From the NCBI GenBank assembly GCA_003070825.1, contig QBLP01000027.1, forward strand, positions 1 to 13,469: a DNA stretch of 13,469 nucleotides, read 5' to 3'. The first letter of the stretch is position 1, and every line of letters begins with the position of its first letter. Below the pieces are notes generated by a model. It saw nothing but the letters and a program-made list of their open reading frames with translations, was not told where the DNA came from and searched no databases. Positions 1 through 6,888 of the stretch are shown here, piece after piece. This stretch comes from Halanaerobium sp. (GTDB taxonomy: Bacteria; Bacillota; Halanaerobiia; Halanaerobiales; Halanaerobiaceae). A program made the translations under genes and the position numbers.

Positions 1-31
1 GTGAACATAAATGAACATAACTAAACATAGG
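1..31 (+). repeat. Degenerate, edge-truncated copy of the 10-bp-phased ACATAA repeat
   Basis: The first 30 bases read as three decamers: gtgaacataa, atgaacataa, ctaaacatag. The ACATA element recurs at exact 10-bp spacing. The same phasing occurs in the minus-strand reading of the repeats at 4713-4771 and 11342-11400, where the block also begins GTG(T)ACATAA. Here the orientation is opposite to those two copies. The conserved core, expected to the left, would lie outside the window, so this is a probable and more diverged third copy. No gene is seen in 1-167. Confidence 0.5.
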
Positions 32-35
32 AATA

Positions 36-62
36 GCCCGGTAGGTTGGGGGTCCTCCGGGC
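36..62. terminator. GC-rich hairpin, possible weak terminator
   Basis: GCCCGG (36-41) pairs with CCGGGC (57-62), and AGG (43-45) pairs with CCT (54-56) past a bulged T. The loop is TTGGGGGT. Only a short CTTT follows on the plus strand and there is no clear T-run on the minus strand, so termination is uncertain. It could end a gene left of the window, act downstream of cysK on the minus strand, or be a structured part of the adjacent repeat. Confidence 0.4.
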
Positions 63-167
63 CTTTCACAGGGGAAATTCTTCTATATCAAATTATCGGG
101 GTAAACTTTATTAAAAAAATATAAATTTCGACAAAAATCGGGTGGTATTTGGTAACTGCACTTCAGC

Positions 168-1079
168 TTAGCCAAAAACTCCTGTTGAGAGGTAGCGCTC
201 ACCTGTATCAGGTGCAATAACAACAATTCTTTTATCTGCGCCTACTTCATCGGCAAGTTTCAGGGCAGCTGCCACTGCAGCGCCAGTTGAAATCCCGGCA
301 AAGATACCTTCTTCAGCCGCTAATCTTTTAGCAGTTGTAAAAGCTTCATCGTTTTTTACCTTTTCTACTCGATCAATAATTTCAGTATTTAACACTTCAG
401 GTATAAATCCGGCTCCAATCCCCTGAATTTTATGGGGGCCTGGTTCACCACCGGAAATAACAGCAGAGTTTTCAGGCTCGACTGCAACTACCTTCAGGTT
501 ATTAATTCTTTCTTTCAATTTTTCGCCGGTACCAGTAATCGTACCACCGGTTCCAACACCTGCCACAAAATAATCAATTTTACCCTGAGCTTCAGCGATT
601 ATTTCTTTGGCAGTAGTTCTGCGGTGGATATCAGGATTAGCAGGATTGGTAAATTGAGAAGGAATAAAGCCATCTCTTTCGGCAGCAATTTCTTCTGCTT
701 TAGAGATTGCACCTTTCATACCTTCAGCTGCTGGAGTTAGAACCAATTCAGCTCCATAAGCCTTGAGCATCTGCCTTCTTTCCTGACTCATTGATTCGGG
801 CATTGTCAGAACAACAGTATAGCCTTTTGCAGCTCCAACCATAGCAATTCCAATTCCGGTATTACCACTTGTTGGCTCTACTAAAACACCACCCGGTTCA
901 ATTTTGCCGGCCTTTTCAGCCTCATCTATCATATTAAATGCTATTCTATCTTTAACACTTCCACCGGGGTTAAAACTCTCAAGTTTCAAAACAACCTCAG
1001 CAGAATCGTCCCTGACTAAATTATTTAGCCTAACTAAAGGAGTATTTCCTATTAGTTCTGTTACATTATTAAAAATCAT
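168..1079 (-). CDS. cysK: Cysteine synthase (O-acetylserine sulfhydrylase), PLP-dependent
   Basis: This enzyme makes L-cysteine from O-acetylserine and sulfide in the cytoplasm. At 303 residues it has the usual length for the family. Visible motifs in order are GNTPLVRL near residue 11, PGGSVKDR with the PLP-binding lysine at about 43, the substrate loop TSGNTG at 70-75, the phosphate-binding GTGGT at 176-180, GISTGA at 262-267, and the C-terminal [10 protein letters not shown]. The frame stays open 49 codons further upstream, but the ATG at 1079 is chosen because GGGAGGT lies just before it, the family N-terminus begins there, and the extension would read through the promoter. It is a single-gene unit with a consensus promoter. 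CysK and CysM types are hard to separate by eye; CysK is preferred for the standard length and loop. With the glutamate-cysteine ligase at 3419-4687 it suggests cysteine and thiol metabolism. Confidence 0.95.
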   Translation of the reverse strand: MIFNNVTELIGNTPLVRLNNLVRDDSAEVVLKLESFNPGGSVKDRIAFNMIDEAEKAGKIEPGGVLVEPTSGNTGIGIAMVGAAKGYTVVLTMPESMSQERRQMLKAYGAELVLTPAAEGMKGAISKAEEIAAERDGFIPSQFTNPANPDIHRRTTAKEIIAEAQGKIDYFVAGVGTGGTITGTGEKLKERINNLKVVAVEPENSAVISGGEPGPHKIQGIGAGFIPEVLNTEIIDRVEKVKNDEAFTTAKRLAAEEGIFAGISTGAAVAAALKLADEVGADKRIVVIAPDTGERYLSTGVFG

Positions 1080-1145
1080 AAATACCTCCCAAAACTTAAT
1101 GTCGAATATAGTTAATTTAAAGTTGAGCACTTTACTTTGATTTAT

Positions 1146-1174
1146 ATTATAATATAGTCTAGTAATCCTGTCAA
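1146..1174 (-). promoter_or_regulatory. Consensus sigma-A-type promoter of cysK
   Basis: Read on the minus strand, TTGACA (1174-1169) is followed after exactly 17 bases by TATAAT (1151-1146), a perfect consensus match. Transcription would start near 1139, giving a leader of about 60 nt to the ATG at 1079. The promoter lies inside a 9-bp inverted repeat at 1150-1182, so a repressor could block it. Confidence 0.85.
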
Positions 1175-1182
1175 CTATATTA
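1150..1182. promoter_or_regulatory. Candidate operator: TAATATAGT inverted repeat over the cysK promoter
   Basis: TAATATAGT (1150-1158) and ACTATATTA (1174-1182) form a perfect 9-bp inverted repeat with a 15-base spacer that spans the -35 and -10 boxes. A third AATATAGT lies at 1105-1112, which is 46 bp, or twice the 23-bp arm-to-arm distance, from the one at 1151. The regulator is unknown. A cysteine-responsive repressor such as CymR is a reasonable guess, but I could not match its known site. Confidence 0.45.
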
Positions 1183-1231
1183 CAAAAAATGAATATATTT
1201 TCTTTAAAATAAACAGCTGCAGGCATTTACT

Positions 1232-1259
1232 TTGACATTTTTTTCAAAAAAGGTATAAT
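1232..1259 (+). promoter_or_regulatory. Consensus promoter of the YvlD-like gene
   Basis: TTGACA at 1232-1237 and TATAAT at 1254-1259 are separated by 16 bases. Both hexamers are perfect. The spacer is nearly homopolymeric (T7, C, A6). It is divergent from the cysK promoter about 60 bp away. The leader of about 80 nt carries a TATATAAGATA direct repeat at 1280-1290 and 1293-1303, of unknown meaning. Confidence 0.8.
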
Positions 1260-1345
1260 GTAATTATCAGAGAAATATGTATATAAGATATCTATATAAG
1301 ATAAGAAAGATAATAATTTTAAAAATATAAAGAGGGGGAATTTAA

Positions 1346-1687
1346 ATGTCTCATTTCTTTGCGAAAGTTTTTTCAACAATGGTTGCTCTGTTAGTAGCTG
1401 CCTATTTACTGCCGGGAATTACAGTTACCGGAGTCTGGGCTGGTTTCTTTGCAGCGGTTGTTTTAGGCTTTGTAAATGGTTTTATCAGACCGATCTTTAC
1501 TATCCTGACAATTCCGTTTACTATTTTAACTTTTGGCCTATTTTTACTGGTGATTAATGCAATAATGCTTTCTTTAACTTCAGTTTTAGTGCCCGGTTTT
1601 GCAGTCAGTGGTTTCTTTTCTGCTTTAATAGCCTCTGTAATTGTAAGCTTTGTTTCCAGCATTCTGCATAATATGTTCGAAGAATAA
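1346..1687 (+). CDS. YvlD / 'phage holin family 4' small membrane protein
   Basis: This 113-residue, almost entirely hydrophobic protein has about four predicted membrane helices (roughly residues 5-25, 30-50, 53-78 and 84-108). The pattern AAYLLPGITVTG, GFVNGFIRPIF, LTIPFTILTFGLFLLVINA matches the widespread family PF04020 (Phage_holin_4_2, Bacillus YvlD). Most members are chromosomal and have no demonstrated holin activity; envelope-stress links are known in Bacillus. There is no lysin or phage gene nearby, so a lysis role is not supported here. The start is supported by GAGGGGG at 1332-1338. The next gene starts 47 bp downstream on the same strand with no terminator between, so the two may be co-transcribed. 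The name is a family assignment; the function is unknown. Confidence 0.88.
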   Translation: MSHFFAKVFSTMVALLVAAYLLPGITVTGVWAGFFAAVVLGFVNGFIRPIFTILTIPFTILTFGLFLLVINAIMLSLTSVLVPGFAVSGFFSALIASVIVSFVSSILHNMFEE

Positions 1688-1734
1688 GCAGCAGTAATTT
1701 AAAAAGCTTTAAGTAAGTGTCAGGAGGTTTAAAA

Positions 1735-2382
1735 ATGAAAAAAATATCAGCACTTTCCATATTTATATTTGTAATAATATTTATAATGACTGGAGCCGTC
1801 TCTGCTGATCAAATTGAGCTGCAAAGTGGAGAAAAACTGCGGGGTGAGGTTCAAAATCAAAGTTTGAGCCTGCAGACAGCCTACGGAAAATTGAATATCC
1901 AGCAGCAGTATTTAAGTAAAATTAATAAAGAGCTCGTCAATGAAGAAGAAATTTTTGTTCTGAGAGCTTCAGGAAATAATAGATTTAGCGGCCAGCTTCT
2001 GACAGAGATTAGATTTATGGCTAATAGCTCAGAAAGAGTTTTTGCAGTATCCGAGATTAGGAGTGTCGATTTTTCTGCCAGCAGTGCTTTTGACGAGAAT
2101 AAAGAAATCACTGTAAGATTAAAGAACGGGGACCTCTTTTTTGCCAGTACCGTAGAAGATTCTATCAGTGTAAGTACTTCTCTTGGAAGTCCTTTAAAGA
2201 TCAGTTATAATAATCTGCTTGCTATTGAATATTTAGCAGATGAGGAGAGCTATTTAATTAAGCGGAAAGATGGCTCCGAAATTAAATCTGACCTTAAGGG
2301 GCAGAAAATTATTGTCTGGCCGGCAGCTGCAGAAATTGTTGAGCTGAAATTTGATTATATAGCTAAGATTAATTTTAATTAA
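1735..2382 (+). CDS. Secreted protein made of about four ~46-residue beta-rich repeats, function unknown
   Basis: The protein has 215 residues. A signal peptide (MKK, then a hydrophobic stretch) probably ends after AVSA at residue 24. The mature part looks like four tandem units starting near residues 26, 70, 122 and 168. Each follows the pattern hydrophobic strand, x-x-G-x, strand, then a short 'aIrsIdf'-like strand: QIELQSGEKLRGEV with YLSKI, IFVLRASGNNRFSG with EIRSVDF, ITVRLKNGDLFFAS with LLAIEY, and YLIKRKDGSEIKSD with YIAKINF. This suggests a small repeated beta fold acting outside the inner membrane. The frame opens at a GTG at 1717, but the ATG at 1735 is preferred because AGGAGG lies at 1722-1727 and the signal peptide begins there. 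I do not recognise a characterised homologue and assign no function. It lies 47 bp after the YvlD-like gene and 107 bp before the Wzz-type gene, which has its own promoter. Confidence 0.8.
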   Translation: MKKISALSIFIFVIIFIMTGAVSADQIELQSGEKLRGEVQNQSLSLQTAYGKLNIQQQYLSKINKELVNEEEIFVLRASGNNRFSGQLLTEIRFMANSSERVFAVSEIRSVDFSASSAFDENKEITVRLKNGDLFFASTVEDSISVSTSLGSPLKISYNNLLAIEYLADEESYLIKRKDGSEIKSDLKGQKIIVWPAAAEIVELKFDYIAKINFN

Positions 2383-2415
2383 CAGCTCGCTTATATAATT
2401 TAAGCAGTTTTAGAC

Positions 2416-2444
2416 TTGAAATAGACTAACTGTGATAATATAAT
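2416..2444 (+). promoter_or_regulatory. Promoter of the Wzz-type gene
   Basis: TTGAAA (2416-2421) and TATAAT (2439-2444) are separated by 17 bases. The start codon at 2490 lies about 40 nt after the expected start of transcription. Confidence 0.7.
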
Positions 2445-2489
2445 AGATATGGTATTTTAATTAAATTGTGGTTTTATGGAGGTATTTTA

Positions 2490-3314
2490 ATGGAACGGGA
2501 GCAGCATCCTAATTATTATGACGAATATGAGATTGATTTAAGAGAATATATACTTCTCTTATGGAAGAACAAATTTTTTATCGGTGGGCTGGTAATACTG
2601 GCGGTTATAGCTGCATTTTTAGTCAGTTCATATTATATGGCACCGACATACGAAACAAAGGCCAAAATACAGCTGTCAAATTACGAAGGGCTCTACAGCA
2701 ATCCGGATACGGCTGTCCAGCTTTTAAGCAGTACTGGTCTAATGCAGAAAGTGATGCAGGCAGAGGATTTTGACCTGTCAGCAGCCAGATTGAATTCTTA
2801 CATTAATAACAACTTAACCGTCAGCCAGGTTAACAATACATCAATTATTTCAATAACAGTAAAAAATGATGAGCCGCAGTTAACTATGGATGTGGCGGCA
2901 GGATTAATTAGTAATTTTGAAGAAGCTTCCAATCAATATTTTGAAAACAAACTGGAAAATGACCGAGAATACATTTCTAGTTTAAAAACTGAGCTCGAGG
3001 ATTTAAATTCTAATCTGGCAAGAAACCAGGAATTAATTCAGTCAAGCAGAGAAAGTGGAGAGAGCGAAGTGGCTTCTCTTTTGATTCAGGAAAATTCTTC
3101 ACTGCAGAGTTCACGGCTGGAGCTGAGAAGAGAAATTGAGAGAAGAGAATCAGAGCTTGAAAACTTTTATCCTCTGGAGATTCTGGATGCACCTTATCTG
3201 CCAGAAAATCCGGTCAGTCCAAACACAAAGTTAAATGTTGCAATTGCAGCCGTGCTGGCTTTAATGCTGGCAGTATTTATAGTCTTCTTTAGAGAATTTA
3301 TGAAGGAAGAATAA
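2490..3314 (+). CDS. Chain-length determinant (Wzz-type polysaccharide co-polymerase)
   Basis: This 274-residue inner-membrane protein is expected to control the length of exported surface polysaccharide. It has the Wzz architecture: a short acidic cytoplasmic N-terminus containing EIDLREYILLLWKNK, a membrane helix at about 29-49, a periplasmic Wzz domain, a long coiled coil at about 155-230, the proline-rich run LDAPYLPENPVSPN just before a second helix at about 248-268, and a tiny cytoplasmic tail. No tyrosine-kinase domain is fused or adjacent. The frame is open from 2466, but the ATG at 2490 is chosen because GGAGG lies at 2478-2482. UDP-glucose dehydrogenase at 4990 could supply UDP-glucuronate to the same polymer, although no glycosyltransferases or flippase are in the window. 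Confidence 0.88.
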   Translation: MEREQHPNYYDEYEIDLREYILLLWKNKFFIGGLVILAVIAAFLVSSYYMAPTYETKAKIQLSNYEGLYSNPDTAVQLLSSTGLMQKVMQAEDFDLSAARLNSYINNNLTVSQVNNTSIISITVKNDEPQLTMDVAAGLISNFEEASNQYFENKLENDREYISSLKTELEDLNSNLARNQELIQSSRESGESEVASLLIQENSSLQSSRLELRREIERRESELENFYPLEILDAPYLPENPVSPNTKLNVAIAAVLALMLAVFIVFFREFMKEE

Positions 3315-3374
3315 GTTAGTTAAAAAAGAAATAATAAGGTTAATATAAAAATAAATAATCAACTAAGAAATTAA

Positions 3375-3411
3375 AACCCCGGTAATTTATTAATTTAAAT
3401 TTACCGGGGTT
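3375..3411. terminator. Bidirectional terminator between the Wzz-type gene and glutamate-cysteine ligase
   Basis: AACCCCGGTAA (3375-3385) and TTACCGGGGTT (3401-3411) form an 11-bp perfect stem around a 15-base AT-rich loop. T-rich or A-rich flanks lie on both sides. The two neighbouring genes converge on it. Confidence 0.85.
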
Positions 3412-3418
3412 AAATTAT

Positions 3419-4687
3419 TTAATTTAGAATACACCAGTTTAAGGCTTTCTTCTTACCCTGCTTAAGATTATTTAGAGTTCTAAATTTTGGGCGGCCATAA
3501 TTTAGGTAGAGCTCTTTTAATTCTTTAAGATATTCTAATTCATCCTCTTCACCATCTGCGGCAGTTCTTTCCGCTCGCTCAAAAAGCTCGGCAGCTAAAT
3601 CCTTTCGCAGCTGGCTCTCTTTAGAACCGGTAATTTCAGCCTTAAACTGCAGAAATTCCTGCTGTGAATATTTTAGAGACTGCTCGTAAAAATAATCAAG
3701 ATTTGCCTGATCGTAAAAGACAGCTTTTAATAAAGCAGCAAAGGCAAAGTTATAGGGATAGGGAACTGCATCTGCTGATCTGATTTCGATATACTTTTTG
3801 GTTCTGACATCCGGAAAAACCATAGAGAGATAGTGGTCAATAGTCTCAGCTTTATCGTTTTCCATCAGCTCTTTAATTTTCTTTGACCCACTGTAGACTA
3901 ATTCATCATCTTTTAAATCAATAATTGCTGGAGTATTTAAGATATACTCAGCATAATCACGGTAGCCAAATTCTTTAGCGAAGACTCCCGGGATGATGCC
4001 CGAGCGGTCACTGTCACAGTTTGACCAGATTTCTTCTCTAATGCTCGCCTCAGAGGCTTCTTCCCCTTCAAAAAAAGGAGTATTGTCAAAAAGATAATAG
4101 ATTAGAGGGCTTAAAAAATAGCCAACCCGCAATTTTTTTATGTAGTCTTTTTCGTCAGTATAATCAATATTCATCTGCACAGAGGCTGTACCTTTCATCA
4201 TGTGATGGGCATATCTACCCCGATCTTTAAAATATTTATACATGAAGTCATAGCGTTTTTTAGGCAGCAGCGGAAGATCTTCAATTGAACTTGCTGGCTG
4301 GTAGCCGAGGACGGCTAGTTTTTGCTTTCTGCTGCTTAAAATTTCTTTAAGCTCTGCCAGAAACTTATGATAGATTTTTTTAGTTTGTTCTAAATCTGCA
4401 AAGGGAATGAGGCTCAGTTCAAGCTGGCCCCCGGGCTCCAGAGTCACTGCTCGCTCAGCATCCTGAAGTCCAATTAAATTATCACCTTCAAAAACTTTTT
4501 CCCAGCTGCCCTGACTTAACTGCTCAAGCAGGGATTCAATTCCCTCAGCCTCTGAATAGCTGACTGCAGTTAAATCTTCCTTTAAAATTAGATGTTCAAA
4601 CTCCATTCCAATTTTGTGATCTTCTTTTTTGCTTTCAGCAGCTTTAAAATAGCTGACTAGACTTTCGATTTGTTTTTGGTAATTCAT
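3419..4687 (-). CDS. gshA: Glutamate-cysteine ligase, GCS2 / plant-proteobacterial type
   Basis: The predicted reaction is ATP-dependent joining of L-glutamate and L-cysteine to gamma-glutamylcysteine. The 422-residue protein carries the family's ordered motifs: GMEFEH at 27-32, TLEPGGQLELS at 82-92, MMKGTASVQMNIDY at 163-176, WSNCDSDRSG at 221-230 and KKYIEIRSAD at 297-306. The acidic and arginine residues that hold metal, ATP and substrate in this family are visible in these motifs. It resembles the plant and alphaproteobacterial form rather than the E. coli GshA form. EgtA and other carboxylate-amine ligases are related alternatives. No glutathione synthase (gshB) is adjacent, so the end product could be gamma-glutamylcysteine itself. 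The start is preceded by AAAGGA. The probable leader contains a copy of the 59-bp repeat. Confidence 0.85.
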   Translation of the reverse strand: MNYQKQIESLVSYFKAAESKKEDHKIGMEFEHLILKEDLTAVSYSEAEGIESLLEQLSQGSWEKVFEGDNLIGLQDAERAVTLEPGGQLELSLIPFADLEQTKKIYHKFLAELKEILSSRKQKLAVLGYQPASSIEDLPLLPKKRYDFMYKYFKDRGRYAHHMMKGTASVQMNIDYTDEKDYIKKLRVGYFLSPLIYYLFDNTPFFEGEEASEASIREEIWSNCDSDRSGIIPGVFAKEFGYRDYAEYILNTPAIIDLKDDELVYSGSKKIKELMENDKAETIDHYLSMVFPDVRTKKYIEIRSADAVPYPYNFAFAALLKAVFYDQANLDYFYEQSLKYSQQEFLQFKAEITGSKESQLRKDLAAELFERAERTAADGEEDELEYLKELKELYLNYGRPKFRTLNNLKQGKKKALNWCILN

Positions 4688-4712
4688 AATTGGTCCTTTC
4701 TTTTTTTTGTTT

Positions 4713-4771
4713 GTTTATGTGCGTTTATGTGTGTTTATGTACACGCACCGTGAACCTGTCGGTTTATGTAA
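4713..4771 (-). repeat. 59-bp iteron-like intergenic repeat, copy A
   Basis: On the plus strand, GTTTATGT occurs at 4713, 4723 and 4733 in exact 10-bp phase. A core CACGCACCGTGAACCTGTCG follows, then a fourth TTATGTAA at 4764-4771. Over 4713-4761 it matches 47 of 49 bases of copy B at 11342. GTGCG in the decamers can pair with CGCAC in the core; this pairing is kept in both copies, while an inner GTGT/ACAC pair exists only in copy A. The motif direction (ACATAAAC on the minus strand) follows glutamate-cysteine ligase transcription, and the repeat ends 25 bp from its start codon. Confidence 0.85.
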
Positions 4772-4818
4772 TATTTTGCGCTGCAATTAAGTTGATTGAT
4801 CTGCTCATATATATTAAC

Positions 4819-4847
4819 ATTATAACTTAATATTTTATTTTCTGCAA
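4819..4847 (-). promoter_or_regulatory. Possible promoter of glutamate-cysteine ligase
   Basis: On the minus strand, a perfect TATAAT (4824-4819) has TTGCAG 17 bases upstream (4847-4842). The -10 box is good and the -35 box weak. If used, transcription starts near 4812 and the repeat at 4713-4771 falls inside a leader of about 125 nt. The rest of 4772-4989 is AT-rich, and I see no other gene or RNA in it. Confidence 0.4.
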
Positions 4848-4899
4848 TCTGCCTGGATTTACTTTATTAAGAGCTCAGCTGCAAAAAATGTCGAGCTTT

Positions 4900-4927
4900 T
4901 TGTTTGAATCTCGGCCCCTTTTATAAT
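4900..4927 (+). promoter_or_regulatory. Probable promoter of UDP-glucose dehydrogenase
   Basis: TATAAT lies at 4922-4927, with TTGTTT at 4900-4905 spaced 16 bases before it. The -35 match is moderate. The ribosome site AGGGGAG is at 4974-4980. Confidence 0.5.
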
Positions 4928-4989
4928 AAAATTAGAATTGAGAATTTATTCATCAATAATAAAATTTACATACAGGGGAGAATGATAAC

Positions 4990-6156
4990 ATGAAAATCAC
5001 AGTGGCAGGTGCCGGATATGTGGGCTTATCGAACGCGGTTTTACTTGCTCAAAATCACGAGGTTACTGCAGTTGATGTAATTGAAGAAAAGGTAGAAATG
5101 ATCAACAGGAGAGAGTCACCAATAGTTGATGCAGAGCTTGAAGATTATCTTGCCAATAAGGAGCTTGATTTAAGAGCAACAACTGATGCCTTAAAGGCTT
5201 ATCGTGAGGCAGATTATGTAATAATCGCAACTCCAACCAACTATGATCCTGACCAGAATTATTTTAATACCAGAACTGTAGAAGCTGTTGTGGCTAATGT
5301 TCTTTCTTTTAATGAAGATGCGGTAATGATTATTAAATCAACAGTCCCCGTTGGCTATACAAAAGAACTCAGGGAAAAATTTGATACGGAAAACATTATC
5401 TTTTCACCGGAATTTTTGCGAGAGGGTAAGGCACTTTATGATAATCTTTATCCTTCCCGGATTATTGTCGGTGAGCAGTCTGAGAGAGCGGAAGAATTTG
5501 CCGATCTGCTGGTAGAAGGAGCAGAAAAAGAGGATATTTCAGTTTTATTTACTGATTCCACTGAGGCAGAAGCAATCAAATTATTTGCCAATACCTACCT
5601 GGCAATGCGGGTGGCCTTCTTTAATGAACTCGACACCTACGCTGAAGTTAGAGACTTAGACAGCAAACAGATAATTGAGGGTGTTGGGCTTGATCCAAGA
5701 ATTGGAGATCACTACAATAATCCTTCTTTTGGTTATGGAGGTTACTGTCTGCCCAAAGATACCAAACAGCTTCTAGCTAATTATGAAAATGTGCCCAATA
5801 ATATTATGCAGGCCATTGTGGATGCCAACCGCACCAGAAAAGACCATATAGCAGAGATGATTATTAAACAGCAGCCCGAAAAAGTGGGGATTTATCGGCT
5901 GACCATGAAGAAAAACTCAGATAACTTTAGACAGTCCTCTGTCCAGGGAGTAATGAAGCGGATTAAGGCCAAGGGGATTGAAGTGGTTGTTTATGAGCCA
6001 ACTTTAGAAGATGACCTGTTCTATAGATCAAAAGTGATTAATGATTTAGATCAGTTTAAAGCTGAATCTGAAATTATTGTAGCTAACAGGATGGCAGCTG
6101 AATTAGAAGATGTAGAAGAAAAGGTTTATACCAGAGATTTATTTAATAATAATTAA
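4990..6156 (+). CDS. ugd: UDP-glucose 6-dehydrogenase
   Basis: This enzyme oxidises UDP-glucose to UDP-glucuronate with two NAD+, supplying acidic sugar for surface polysaccharide. At 388 residues it is the same length as the short E. coli-type enzyme. The NAD-binding motif GAGYVGLS begins at 7, TVPVGYT is at 118-124, SPEFLREG at 139-146, the [21 protein letters not shown] helix starts near 192, and the catalytic cysteine is C253 in [15 protein letters not shown]. The C-terminal UDP-binding domain with [16 protein letters not shown] is present. UDP-N-acetyl-mannosamine dehydrogenase and similar enzymes share this fold, but the short form and C-terminal motif favour Ugd. It is a single-gene unit ending in a strong hairpin. 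Confidence 0.92.
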   Translation: MKITVAGAGYVGLSNAVLLAQNHEVTAVDVIEEKVEMINRRESPIVDAELEDYLANKELDLRATTDALKAYREADYVIIATPTNYDPDQNYFNTRTVEAVVANVLSFNEDAVMIIKSTVPVGYTKELREKFDTENIIFSPEFLREGKALYDNLYPSRIIVGEQSERAEEFADLLVEGAEKEDISVLFTDSTEAEAIKLFANTYLAMRVAFFNELDTYAEVRDLDSKQIIEGVGLDPRIGDHYNNPSFGYGGYCLPKDTKQLLANYENVPNNIMQAIVDANRTRKDHIAEMIIKQQPEKVGIYRLTMKKNSDNFRQSSVQGVMKRIKAKGIEVVVYEPTLEDDLFYRSKVINDLDQFKAESEIIVANRMAAELEDVEEKVYTRDLFNNN

Positions 6157-6170
6157 GGTGAAGTACTGTT

Positions 6171-6218
6171 AACCACCCGGGATGTCGATGATCATCGTCT
6201 GAATCCGGGTGGTTTTTT
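6171..6218 (+). terminator. Terminator of UDP-glucose dehydrogenase
   Basis: AACCACCCGG (6171-6180) pairs with CCGGGTGGTT (6205-6214), and a T-run follows. The loop contains a palindromic CGATGATCATCG (6186-6197) that can extend the structure. The minus-strand neighbour ends at 6252, so it may serve both genes, but the T-run favours the plus strand. Confidence 0.85.
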
Positions 6219-6251
6219 CTTTTGAAAAGGTCTTTAAATTTACAGAAACAG

Positions 6252-6731
6252 CTAAAATTCTACCCCACCGGTAATAATAATTCCTGCATCGGCAAAGGGA
6301 ATAATATCAAGCCTTAAAGGCTCACGTCTTAAGCCGAAACTAAAAACAAAACCCGGAAAAGTTGTCACCTCATGCATCCAGGTGTTGTATTTTCCGTCTT
6401 CATCATCATAACCGTGGACTATGCCATAGGTAAATTTGGCAGTGATTTCTGTTTTGCCGATCGAAAATAAGCTGTAGTTTGTACCGGCATAGAGATAGAT
6501 AGTCGGCTGTTCATAGGTATTTTTAAAATAAGCTATTCCATCAAGATCGCTATTGCTATAGTGTCTTTCCAGCCCAATAAGCTGCTGCTGGTTATTCTGA
6601 TAGTCTTTATCACTGTAGTGGTGGGTAAAAAAGCTGGTCTGCAGATAATAATTTTCTATTTCAGCTGCTGAAGCTTGATTTATTAAAATAAGCGTGATTA
6701 AAAGAGTCGTGATTATTATTTTATATCGCAT
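6252..6731 (-). CDS. Small secreted protein, putative outer-membrane beta-barrel
   Basis: The protein has 159 residues. A signal peptide (MRYK, then a hydrophobic run to about residue 20) probably ends around QASAA. The mature part alternates polar and aromatic or hydrophobic residues, with blocks such as QQLIGLERHY, GIAYFKNTY, TIYLYAGTNYSLF, EITAKFTYGIVHGY, FVFSFGLRR and AGIIITGGVEF. It ends in phenylalanine, as expected for the C-terminal beta-signal of Bam-assembled barrels. This resembles the small 8-strand barrels of Gram-negative bacteria (PagP- or PagL-like in general pattern), but I do not see enough to assign an enzymatic role. The presence of such a protein implies a diderm host. 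AGGAGGT at 6738-6744 supports the start. No strong promoter was found upstream. Confidence 0.7.
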   Translation of the reverse strand: MRYKIIITTLLITLILINQASAAEIENYYLQTSFFTHHYSDKDYQNNQQQLIGLERHYSNSDLDGIAYFKNTYEQPTIYLYAGTNYSLFSIGKTEITAKFTYGIVHGYDDEDGKYNTWMHEVTTFPGFVFSFGLRREPLRLDIIPFADAGIIITGGVEF

Positions 6732-6860
6732 TAAAATACCTCCTCGAAATTTGATAGAGGTTTTAAACTTCTTATATATTTAAGTTCTTCAGTTTAGCTT
6801 TTATTCCTGCCTGCAGCTGAAAATTTTAAGCAGCTCCAACCTGTTAATATTTAGCTTTTG

Positions 6861-6869
6861 TGATATAAT
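6861..6869 (+). promoter_or_regulatory. Extended -10 promoter of the methyltransferase
   Basis: TGATATAAT is an extended -10 element (TGnTATAAT). A poor -35 candidate, CTGTTA, lies 17 bases upstream of the hexamer (6841-6846). The start of transcription would lie within about 15 nt of the ATG at 6889, so the leader is very short and includes the GAGAGGTGAT ribosome site. Confidence 0.45.
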
Positions 6870-6888
6870 TTAATGAGAGGTGATGTAA

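Noticed and set aside
432..740. Open frame opposite cysK
   Set aside because: It lies entirely inside a well-supported gene on the other strand, with no ribosome site or recognisable product. Other antisense frames inside the oxidoreductase, Wzz-type, methyltransferase and YvlD-like genes were dropped for the same reason.
1080..1226. N-terminal extension of cysK by 49 codons
   Set aside because: It would cover the consensus promoter and ribosome site, and the added residues do not resemble the cysteine synthase family.
1346..1687. Prophage lysis module suggested by the 'phage holin' family name
   Set aside because: There are no lysin, structural or integrase genes nearby, and the family is mostly chromosomal and non-phage.
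4713..4771. CRISPR-like array
   Set aside because: The decamers are contiguous without spacers, the unit is far too short, and no cas genes are present.
4713..4771. DnaA boxes or a replication origin
   Set aside because: The motif does not match TTATCCACA, and no dnaA, dnaN, rep or par gene is in the window.
4873..4900. Terminator-like hairpin AGCTC...GAGCTTTTT
   Set aside because: The stem is only 5 bp with a 16-base loop, and no plus-strand gene lies upstream for it to terminate.
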